A stretch of 12,308 bases of DNA from an uncultured Romboutsia sp. (GTDB taxonomy: Bacteria; Bacillota; Clostridia; Peptostreptococcales; Peptostreptococcaceae), in NCBI GenBank assembly GCA_937907205.1, contig CALESE010000037.1, forward strand, positions 1 through 12,308. Reading direction: 5' to 3'. Positions 6,781 to 12,308 of this stretch are shown piece after piece. A program made the translations under genes and the position numbers. The notes under the pieces were generated by a model. It saw only the letters and a list, made by a program, of their open reading frames with translations, was not told the DNA's origin and did no database searches. Positions within the stretch are counted from its first letter, which is position 1; every line of letters begins with the position of its first letter.

Positions 6781-7654
6781 AAGCATTTTCAAACATATAT
6801 ATAGCGTCTACTCTTGCAATATATTTACCTACTTCGCTACATCCTATATACTTAGCATATTTTTTTACCTTTTCTTTATCTAACTCTGGGTCTAAACTTT
6901 TACAATTTAATACACTATTAATATAATCATCCATTAATTCTTCTTTGTATCCATTTATATCTACACCTAAAAATGCTGTTAATCTTTCTATTTCTTTATT
7001 AAAATCTCCATCTTCTTTAATAAAGAATTTATATATATCCTCCCTATAAGGATTAAAACTTATTATATATTTTACTGCATTATGTTCATCTAATGTATCT
7101 ATAAATCCATCTTTATAATTATTAAATAATGCATTTGATTTTTTTATACTTTCTCCAGTAATACTTGATTTTGCAGACTGTATACCATTATCTTCTAATG
7201 CATCAATTATTGCCATATGTATATTAAATATATCCTTATATAAATTTTCTTTTAAAGTTTTTATTATAGATCCTATCTCATAAAATTTAAAATTACTTTG
7301 TCTTTTATGTTTAGAACTATTTAATATTTCTTTATTTAAATTATTAAATAATCTTTCATAATTTAGATATTTTTTACAATAAATATCTTCAAAAGTCCTT
7401 AAATCAACAGTTATAACATCATAACTTATTAATGTCTCTACTCCGCTTTTAATAGATTTTTCAATAAAATCTAAGCCTAAATTTAAACAATTTTCACTTA
7501 TTATTTTTAAATTTTTATAATTACTTAAAGAGTAATCTTCAAATTCGTTAGATAGACTTATAGCTTGTTCTTTAAATAATTTTCTTATAGCATTATAATT
7601 ATCCATCTTTTCATCAAATTCTATAATAGCTCCGTTTATATCAAACTTACTCAT
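6779..7654 (-). CDS. Helical hypothetical protein downstream of a SIR2 gene
   Basis: This 291-residue protein starts at the ATG at 7654 with AGGGGG 8 nt upstream. It appears to be soluble and mainly alpha-helical: no membrane span, no signal peptide, and Cys residues scattered without metal-site spacing. The N-terminus MSKFDINGAIIEFDEKMDNY suggests a short beta element before the helices. The C-terminal third carries FNPYREDIYKFFIKEDGDFN followed by a FLGVD block. I have a weak recollection of an unnamed family in Firmicutes with similar FNPY...YKF...GD...FxGV blocks and a glycine-rich middle segment, which this protein lacks; I would not assign it on that basis. It lies 101 nt behind the SIR2 gene on the same strand with no terminator between, so co-transcription is likely, although a TATAAT (7692-7697, read leftward) could add an internal promoter. 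Function unknown. Confidence 0.82.
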   Translation of the reverse strand: MSKFDINGAIIEFDEKMDNYNAIRKLFKEQAISLSNEFEDYSLSNYKNLKIISENCLNLGLDFIEKSIKSGVETLISYDVITVDLRTFEDIYCKKYLNYERLFNNLNKEILNSSKHKRQSNFKFYEIGSIIKTLKENLYKDIFNIHMAIIDALEDNGIQSAKSSITGESIKKSNALFNNYKDGFIDTLDEHNAVKYIISFNPYREDIYKFFIKEDGDFNKEIERLTAFLGVDINGYKEELMDDYINSVLNCKSLDPELDKEKVKKYAKYIGCSEVGKYIARVDAIYMFENA

Positions 7655-7755
7655 TAGTTATTCCCCCTAATTTTTAAGTATTTTCCGCGTGATTATATAT
7701 TATTAATTATATGTAAATCTTACTTTTCCTTCTAAAATAAAAATTTGTAATATAA

Positions 7756-8829
7756 TTATTTAAGCATATTTATATATTTAATTGGATTACTTACAAAATC
7801 CTGAAAAGAATTTCTTGTAAAAATTATATCACTACCTAAAAATCTTTTATATCTCGCTTCTTCTCTTTTCATATATAAATCAGTTTTACCTTCATGATAA
7901 TTAAATACTATTACTTTTAAAGGATCTTTATTCCTATTAGTTTGAACTTTTTTTATCATATACTTAATATGTATATCTGCATCTGGAAAAGAGTATCCAC
8001 AAAAAATAAGTATATCACTTTTTCTTAAAGCTTTTTCAACATCATTCCACACAGTTGACAAGAATATATTAGACATATTTTTAAAATATGTTGGAGGTAT
8101 TATTATAGGTACTGTTAAACATCCACATTCTAAACATTTTGCATCTTCTTCATTTTCAAGTAGCTTTATAACACCTTCATTATAAGGAGTTAATGTTATA
8201 CTACTACACACAGGGCAATATAACCAGTTTAGCGATCCATGAATCTTATAAAGTTTTGCTATTTGACCTTTTGGAATTTTCCACGTTTCTTCTGTATTAA
8301 AGTTTGCAAATTTAATTCCATAATCAAGCATTATAATATAATCTTTATATAATGAAGATAGCGCATTATCAATATTTATATCATAGTTTGCACTTATAAA
8401 AGTTGTATCAACTAATAAATTTTCTTTCATTAAATTTTTTACTAATAATTTATGATATTTATTAGTTCCTTCACAATTATGTATTGCTTTTGCCATTAGT
8501 AAAATTATATACTGTCTTAAAAATCTTATACTATCACTTCTATTGCTTAAATTTTCTAGACCAAAACTTTTAAAACCTTCTCTTCTTTGTTCAGCCAAAT
8601 CTAATAACCCTAATACTTCTTCAAATGTGGGAAATGTTACTTTTTCGATATCATCATTTTTAATATCTATATTAAACATTTGTTTAAAGAACTTGTATAA
8701 TTCTTTATTCATATCAGTTTTAAAATCTTCTTCTTTAAGACTTTTAAAATACTCACTAAATAGTTGATTTTGTATAGGTAAATTATCTGCAGCAGACGCT
8801 CCAGCACCTAAAAATATAGATATTTTCAT
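7756..8829 (-). CDS. SIR2-like NAD-binding protein with Cys zinc knuckle
   Basis: This 357-residue protein has the SIR2 Rossmann layout. GAGAS (residues 8-12) is the NAD pyrophosphate loop. ANYD (147-150) contains the nicotinamide-pocket Asn. KIHGS carries the catalytic-position His197. CPVC (205-208) and CLECGC (232-237) form a likely zinc site. CGYSFPDADIH (277-287) closes the nucleotide pocket. A helical segment (about 30-140, with FPTFEEVLGLLDLAEQR) is inserted between the first two motifs, as in the SIR2_2-like group rather than in classical CobB deacetylases. Members of this wider family are either deacylases or NAD-cleaving effectors of anti-phage systems (known from ThsA, DSR and SIR2-Argonaute proteins). 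Which applies here is not determined. The start has GAGGTG 4 nt upstream. The 291-residue gene follows on the same strand. Confidence 0.85.
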   Translation of the reverse strand: MKISIFLGAGASAADNLPIQNQLFSEYFKSLKEEDFKTDMNKELYKFFKQMFNIDIKNDDIEKVTFPTFEEVLGLLDLAEQRREGFKSFGLENLSNRSDSIRFLRQYIILLMAKAIHNCEGTNKYHKLLVKNLMKENLLVDTTFISANYDINIDNALSSLYKDYIIMLDYGIKFANFNTEETWKIPKGQIAKLYKIHGSLNWLYCPVCSSITLTPYNEGVIKLLENEEDAKCLECGCLTVPIIIPPTYFKNMSNIFLSTVWNDVEKALRKSDILIFCGYSFPDADIHIKYMIKKVQTNRNKDPLKVIVFNYHEGKTDLYMKREEARYKRFLGSDIIFTRNSFQDFVSNPIKYINMLK

Positions 8830-8865
8830 ATTTCACCTCATAACTTTTGCTTTATCAATATATGT

Positions 8866-8898
8866 AAAAAATATAGGGATTATAAAATCCCTATATTT
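8866..8898 (-). terminator. Rho-independent terminator of the PepV-type gene
   Basis: A perfect 12-bp stem (8869-8880 with 8887-8898, core ATAGGGAT/ATCCCTAT) has a 6-nt loop. Read leftward it ends in a T-run. It separates the dipeptidase gene from the SIR2 gene, so the SIR2 unit probably has its own promoter in the short space to 8839. I cannot point to a clear -35/-10 there. Confidence 0.8.
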
Positions 8899-8920
8899 AT
8901 TATATATTATTTTTTATAAA

Positions 8921-10267
8921 TTATCCCTGTAATAATTCATATACAGATAATGCATAAATCTCTGTTGATCTCATTAAGTCATCTATATCTATATATTCAT
9001 TAGCTTGATGTTCAACTTTAGGTTTTCCTGGAAAAACACTACCAAATGCTACACAATTATCAAGCGCTCTTGCATAAGTCGCTCCTCCTGAAGAAAGTGG
9101 TGTTCCATCAAGTCCAGTTTCTTCTTCAAAAACTTTTTGTAGTGTTTTTACTAAGAAGTTATCAGCTGGTACATATATTGAATCTAAATAATCATATTGT
9201 TCATAGTCTAAATTATAATGTTTAGCTATTTCTATTAAATTAGAAGTTAATTCTTCTTTTTTATATGTAACAGGTATTCTTGCATCTATACCTATTACAG
9301 AATATTTTTCATCTATACTTAGCTTACCTATATTAAAAGTTAGTTTTCCTGATACTTCATCTTCACAATTTTTTATTATATTATTAGCATTTGCATCTTC
9401 ACCAATAATATTTGCTATAAAGCTTATAGCATTATTTTTAATGCCTATATTGTTAAGTGCTATACATAGTCTTGATATAGCATTTATTCCAGTATCACTT
9501 ACTGACGAGTGTACACTTTTACCTATTACACATATATTTTCATTATCTAAATCATATTCAAAATTTAATTTATCTAATTCTTTTATTAATTCTTCTTTAT
9601 ATTTTCCAGAATATATAGCTTTATCTGGTACAGAGTTAAATGCATTACCTAAATTTAATTCTAAATCTTTGCTTCCTTCTCCCTTTAGTAAAACTTGTAG
9701 TAATCCTTTTTCTGCATTTATCATAGGAAATTTTGAATCTGGTGTAAATCCATAGTTTGGTATCTCCTCACCATTTTCTTCATACTTATTTATACATCTC
9801 CAAAGATTTTCTTCATCCGTCCCAAATATAAATCTTATTCTTTTATCAAAATTAATTCCTAGGTTCATTAATGATTTTACTGCATATAAAGCTGCAATAG
9901 TTGGACCTTTATCATCTTGAGTTCCTCTTCCATATATTTTATTGTTATCTATAATACCTTCATAAGGTGGAAATTTCCAACTATCCACTTCACCTTCTGG
10001 TACTACATCTAAATGTCCAAGTATGCCTACTAACTCTTCTCCTTGACCTATTTCTGCATATCCATAGTATCCATCTTTATATACAGTTTTAAATCCTAAA
10101 GACTCACATAAAGATAGTGTATATCTTAATGCTTTATCTATATTTTCTCCAAAAGGATATTTATTACTAGCTTCACTTATAACACTTGGTATTTTTACAC
10201 ATTCTATTATTGAATTAATCAATTCATCTTTTATAGAATTTACACTTTCTTTTATTTGATCTTTCAT
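8921..10267 (-). CDS. pepV: M20-family dipeptidase, PepV/Sapep type
   Basis: This 448-residue cytoplasmic zinc peptidase is predicted to hydrolyse dipeptides (family members release the N-terminal residue of many dipeptides, including beta-Ala and D-Ala types). The two-metal active site is complete: His85 in GHLDVVPEG with Asp87, bridging Asp118 in YGRGTQDDKGP, general-base Glu152 and ligand Glu153 in GTDEENLW, Asp177 in FTPDSKF, and His420 in VEHQANEY. The lid/dimerisation-like domain lies between about residues 185 and 390. The length is close to that of characterised PepV enzymes (about 470). The ATG at 10267 follows AAGGGGTG. The gene is monocistronic, with a terminator at its 3' end, and is divergent from the DUF3793 gene at 10479. 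Confidence 0.93.
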   Translation of the reverse strand: MKDQIKESVNSIKDELINSIIECVKIPSVISEASNKYPFGENIDKALRYTLSLCESLGFKTVYKDGYYGYAEIGQGEELVGILGHLDVVPEGEVDSWKFPPYEGIIDNNKIYGRGTQDDKGPTIAALYAVKSLMNLGINFDKRIRFIFGTDEENLWRCINKYEENGEEIPNYGFTPDSKFPMINAEKGLLQVLLKGEGSKDLELNLGNAFNSVPDKAIYSGKYKEELIKELDKLNFEYDLDNENICVIGKSVHSSVSDTGINAISRLCIALNNIGIKNNAISFIANIIGEDANANNIIKNCEDEVSGKLTFNIGKLSIDEKYSVIGIDARIPVTYKKEELTSNLIEIAKHYNLDYEQYDYLDSIYVPADNFLVKTLQKVFEEETGLDGTPLSSGGATYARALDNCVAFGSVFPGKPKVEHQANEYIDIDDLMRSTEIYALSVYELLQG

Positions 10268-10330
10268 ATTAGCACCCCTTATATTATCTATTTTCTTTAT
10301 TTATCTTTAATATACTACACTTATAATATT

Positions 10331-10360
10331 TATTCTATATAATTTTATTTATATAGAATA
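10331..10360. repeat. 12-bp inverted repeat in the divergent pepV / DUF3793 region
   Basis: TATTCTATATAA (10331-10342) is exactly repeated in inverse orientation at 10349-10360, with a 6-nt spacer. There is no T-run on either side, so a terminator is unlikely. An operator or a transcript hairpin near the pepV promoter is possible. AT-rich sequence makes such dyads less surprising. Confidence 0.5.
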
Positions 10361-10411
10361 TTTTATTTATAGTATTGTAAATAAATACCATATATTTTTT
10401 ATCATATCGGT

Positions 10412-10463
10412 ATTGATAAATATTTTCAATTATGTTATTCTGTATTTGAAAATATTTATCAAT
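10412..10463 (+). promoter_or_regulatory. 18-bp perfect inverted repeat just upstream of the DUF3793 ribosome binding site
   Basis: ATTGATAAATATTTTCAA (10412-10429) and its exact reverse complement (10446-10463) are separated by 16 nt. They end 5 nt before the AGGAGGG ribosome binding site. Each arm is itself an imperfect palindrome (TTGA...TCAA), and a further TTATCA occurs at 10399-10404, facing TGATAA at 10414-10419. This fits either paired operator sites or a leader hairpin abutting the translation start. There is no U-tract for termination. Confidence 0.6.
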
Positions 10464-10478
10464 TATAGGAGGGTAAGT

Positions 10479-11075
10479 ATGAGAAATAAATGTGTAAAAG
10501 CTTGTTGTAAAAATAATTCAAATTCAGAATATATAAAATGGGTATTAGAAGTTTTAGGACCAGTGATACTTGGCTCTAAACCTTGTGAAATATTAAATAT
10601 ACCTTTAAAAGATAATTTTAGAATTAATAAACTTAATGAAATAAAAAACTTTTTTAGCAATTGTTTTAAAATAACATATAAAATAATAAATACTGCTGAT
10701 GGAGGTACTAGAGTATTATTTATAAATAAAAAGTCCCTATCTAGTGTACTAAATAGTAAAAAGTGCATAAATTTTTTAAAATTTATAGGCTATCCTTCAA
10801 ATTATGATTTGGATTATTACATAGATATTTTGGTAGGTAAACTTCACTCTAGCGAATTCCCTCATGAAATAGGAATATTTTTAGGTTATCCACTTAAGGA
10901 TGTTGTTGGATTTATGGGATATGGAAAATTTAAACTTAGTAAGGTTAGATATTGGAAAATTTATGGAGACCCTGAAGTATCTGATATTGTATGCAACAAA
11001 TTCTTAGAAGATAGAAATACCATGAAAAACATTATAGAATTTAATTCTTTAGACGAATTAAAAAATGTAATATAA
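10479..11075 (+). CDS. DUF3793 family protein
   Basis: This 198-residue protein starts from the ATG at 10479. AGGAGGG lies 5 nt before it; a longer frame from 10413 has no ribosome binding site and would start inside the inverted repeat. The diagnostic block is FPHEIGIFLGYPLKDVVGFM (127-146), which I recognise as the hallmark of DUF3793, a family of Firmicutes proteins of unknown function. The N-terminus carries a Cys cluster (KCVKACC, residues 4-10), and further Cys occur at 36, 62, 96 and 172. Metal or heme binding or redox chemistry could be considered, but is not shown. No membrane span or signal peptide. It is preceded by the long inverted repeat, followed by a good terminator, and appears monocistronic. 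Confidence 0.85.
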   Translation: MRNKCVKACCKNNSNSEYIKWVLEVLGPVILGSKPCEILNIPLKDNFRINKLNEIKNFFSNCFKITYKIINTADGGTRVLFINKKSLSSVLNSKKCINFLKFIGYPSNYDLDYYIDILVGKLHSSEFPHEIGIFLGYPLKDVVGFMGYGKFKLSKVRYWKIYGDPEVSDIVCNKFLEDRNTMKNIIEFNSLDELKNVI

Positions 11076-11116
11076 ATTAAATACGCTATACAAATTTTTT
11101 CATTAATATAAATTAA

Positions 11117-11155
11117 AGCCACTCTTTTTCTCCTACTTAAAAGAGTGGTTTTTAT
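11117..11155 (+). terminator. Rho-independent terminator of the DUF3793 gene
   Basis: A 12-bp stem with one G-U pair (11117-11128 with 11139-11150, core CCACTCTTTT/AAAAGAGTGG) and a 10-nt loop is followed by a T-run. Confidence 0.85.
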
Positions 11156-11212
11156 ATTTATATATTATAATCTAATTTTTATTTATTATCAAATTAATAT
11201 CAAAGCTTTATA

Positions 11213-11241
11213 TTGTAAGATTTTTATATAAATGATACTAT
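11213..11241 (+). promoter_or_regulatory. Predicted promoter of the small membrane protein gene
   Basis: TTGTAA (11213-11218) and TACTAT (11236-11241) are 17 nt apart, with a TG extension at 11233-11234. Transcription would start near 11248, about 30 nt before the TTG start codon. A direct repeat TTTATATAAAT (11223-11233 and 11241-11251) straddles the -10 element and could be a regulator site. Confidence 0.4.
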
Positions 11242-11278
11242 TTATATAAATCTAAATAAACTGAAGGAGATATTTATT

Positions 11279-11422
11279 TTGAAATCTATTATATTATATG
11301 GAAGTATAGCTTTAATATTAATTGTTATATTTCTTATAGTTGTATTTGCTTGTATTAATACATTAAAAAAACTTGATAGATTAAGCAAATCAAGTGATTA
11401 TAACAATAAAAAAGATATATAA
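11279..11422 (+). CDS. Small single-span membrane protein, 47 residues
   Basis: A TTG start at 11279 is preceded by AAGGAGA at 8 nt. The encoded protein MKSIILYGSIALIL... has one strongly hydrophobic segment (about residues 4-26, ending VVFACIN) followed by a short basic and polar tail (KKLDRLSKSSD...). Predicted topology is N-out, C-in by the positive-inside rule. It could be a small integral membrane protein, for example a regulator of a larger membrane protein or a toxin-like peptide. No family is recognised. The terminator stem begins inside its last codons (11409). A candidate promoter lies upstream. The combination of ribosome binding site, promoter, terminator and hydrophobic pattern makes it likely to be real despite its size. 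Confidence 0.65.
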   Translation: MKSIILYGSIALILIVIFLIVVFACINTLKKLDRLSKSSDYNNKKDI

Positions 11423-11456
11423 GCTAAATATAATGATTTACCTTATATATCTTTTT
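11409..11456 (+). terminator. Terminator overlapping the small membrane protein gene
   Basis: A perfect 15-bp stem (11409-11423, AAAAAGATATATAAG, with 11442-11456) has an 18-nt loop and ends in T-rich sequence. Its left arm includes the last four codons and the stop of the upstream gene. Confidence 0.7.
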
Positions 11457-11489
11457 ATTACTTCCTATTTTATAAAACCAAACTTGCAT

Positions 11490-11518
11490 TAGACTTTTTA
11501 ATTTATTACTTTTATAAA
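11490..11518 (+). promoter_or_regulatory. Predicted promoter of the 212-residue protein gene
   Basis: TAGACT (11490-11495) and TATAAA (11513-11518) are 17 nt apart. Transcription would start near 11525, giving a leader of about 43 nt. The pair is enclosed by an 11-bp inverted repeat, TTCCTATTTTA (11462-11472) and its complement at 11539-11549. Confidence 0.4.
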
Positions 11519-11567
11519 CTTAATTTAAGTAGTATAACTAAAATAGGAATTTTTTAGGAGGCTTAAT

Positions 11568-12206
11568 ATGAATTTTATAACAAAGGAAGAATTAGCAAAT
11601 AAATGTATAGTGTCTAAATTTTATATAGTTGATAATGATTTAGTAATAGGTGATAACTATGAGTATAAAAATGAATTTAGCATTGGTGATATTGTAGCTT
11701 ATAAAATGGATACTAAAAAATTAGGAGTTCTATCTTTCATTGAAGAAGATAATTTAAATATCAACTGGAATGATAATACTCAAACTACTGAAGCTTCTTG
11801 TAATTTAATTAACATACCTCCTACAATTGGGGTAGAATTATTAAGTAAAAATACTAAAGATAATACTCTTATATCTTTATGGGAAGAATTATCTAATGGT
11901 AAAAGTGAAGATTATGATTTAAAATGCCTTTATTTAGGAGATTTAATAGTAAATGAAGTTCCATTTATAAAATCTTTTAAAAATACTAATGTATTAGTAG
12001 ATAAAAAATTTAAAAGAGAATTTTTACTTCATAGAAAATTTGGACCTACTCAAATATTTAAGACTAATTTATACACTATTTATAATAATAAAGTCGCTTT
12101 AGATAAGTCAAGATATGTATATTACTTGTTAGAAGGTAATATAGTTTATTATTTAGGCATAGATTTAGATGATAAAGTTTTATCTTTAGCCTTATTTAAT
12201 AAGTAA
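11568..12206 (+). CDS. Hypothetical protein, 212 residues
   Basis: The ATG at 11568 follows a consensus AGGAGG at 6 nt, so the gene is well supported. The protein has no membrane span, no signal peptide and no obvious catalytic motif. The first 75 residues alternate hydrophobic and polar residues in a beta-rich pattern (SKFYIVDNDLVIGD, SIGDIVAYKMDTKKLGVLSF), suggesting a small barrel. A middle segment (LWEELSNGKSEDYDLKCLYL) and a C-terminal block (GNIVYYLGIDLDDKVLSLAL) also look like mixed alpha/beta folding. Only two Cys follow Met1-Cys13. I do not recognise a family. It stands alone between its own predicted promoter and the tandem hairpins at the end of the window. Codon use is like its neighbours. 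Confidence 0.8.
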   Translation: MNFITKEELANKCIVSKFYIVDNDLVIGDNYEYKNEFSIGDIVAYKMDTKKLGVLSFIEEDNLNINWNDNTQTTEASCNLINIPPTIGVELLSKNTKDNTLISLWEELSNGKSEDYDLKCLYLGDLIVNEVPFIKSFKNTNVLVDKKFKREFLLHRKFGPTQIFKTNLYTIYNNKVALDKSRYVYYLLEGNIVYYLGIDLDDKVLSLALFNK

Positions 12207-12222
12207 ATTCGATTTAATATAA

Positions 12223-12257
12223 TAAAAAATGATTACTATTTAAAATAGTAATCATTT
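12223..12257. terminator. First of two tandem hairpins, T-run on the minus side
   Basis: A perfect 14-bp stem AAATGATTACTATT (12227-12240) pairs with 12244-12257 across a 3-nt loop. The A-run at 12223-12229 would be the T-tract when read leftward. It could therefore end a minus-strand gene lying to the right of the window. Confidence 0.6.
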
Positions 12258-12260
12258 CAG

Positions 12261-12286
12261 AGCGTAGACAAAGTCTACGCTTTTTT
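12261..12286 (+). terminator. Strong Rho-independent terminator of the 212-residue protein gene
   Basis: A 9-bp GC-containing stem AGCGTAGAC/GTCTACGCT (12261-12269 with 12273-12281) has an AAA loop and is followed by six T. It is the second of two adjacent hairpins. Confidence 0.85.
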
Positions 12287-12308
12287 ATTTTTGTTAATAC
12301 TCTTTATG

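Noticed and set aside
8543..8767. Plus-strand open frame within the SIR2 gene
   Set aside because: Antisense shadow of a well-supported coding region with no start signals.
9441..9755. Plus-strand open frame of 104 codons inside pepV
   Set aside because: It lies antisense to the complete M20 dipeptidase gene, has no ribosome binding site, and shows the Ser/Leu-rich shadow composition.
8921..10267. Possible loss of catalytic residues in the PepV-like protein because of the unusual GTQDDKG and DEENLW wording
   Set aside because: Position by position, His85, Asp118, Glu152, Glu153, Asp177 and His420 are all present, so the enzyme looks intact.
10412..10463. CodY or canonical Fur box
   Set aside because: Only half-site resemblance (GAAAAT, GATAA) is present; neither full consensus is matched, so the dyad is left unassigned.
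10463..10768. Minus-strand open frame over the DUF3793 start
   Set aside because: Antisense to the DUF3793 gene, whose ribosome binding site and family motif are clear.

Overview
The window is very AT-rich. It has strong GGAGG/GGGGG-type ribosome binding sites, occasional TTG starts, A/T-ending codons throughout, and compact genes separated by U-tract hairpins. This points to a low-GC Firmicute of the clostridial kind, most likely Peptostreptococcaceae (the Clostridioides / Romboutsia / Paraclostridium group). That assignment is inferred from composition and protein flavour only. There are no rRNA or tRNA genes, no CRISPR array and no recognisable insertion sequence.

Left part (1-1931). An unrecognised minus-strand gene runs off the left edge. 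A short stretch that looks like decayed coding sequence follows. Next is a clearly broken minus-strand gene for an aldo/keto reductase with a C-terminal 2x[4Fe-4S] ferredoxin-like domain. It carries at least two internal deletions and cannot make the full enzyme. About 300 bp without genes precede the next operon.

Transport operon (1932-4718). ATPase, permease and lipoprotein genes encode a complete importer of the nitrate/sulfonate/NMT1-THI5-like class. ATPase and permease overlap by 14 nt. The substrate-binding lipoprotein follows after 172 nt and ends in a hairpin terminator. No thiamine riboswitch is visible, so the substrate is open.

Housekeeping block (4780-6380). A cold-shock protein gene (minus) has a long 5' leader and a terminator. 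It is divergent from an M24 Xaa-Pro peptidase gene (plus).

Accessory block (6495-8839). A 70-residue protein with a strongly acidic and aromatic tail (plus) converges, through a perfect 18-bp terminator hairpin, on a minus-strand pair. The pair is a SIR2-fold protein with a Cys zinc knuckle (upstream) and a 291-residue helical protein (downstream). This is the best candidate in the window for an undescribed system: a possible NAD-dependent SIR2 effector with a partner. The defence interpretation is inference only.

Right part (8869-12308). A complete PepV-type M20 dipeptidase (minus) is divergent from a DUF3793-family gene (plus). The region between them holds two long perfect inverted repeats, one immediately before the DUF3793 ribosome binding site. 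Then come a 47-residue single-span membrane protein with a TTG start, an unrecognised 212-residue protein with a plausible promoter, and two tandem hairpins at the end.
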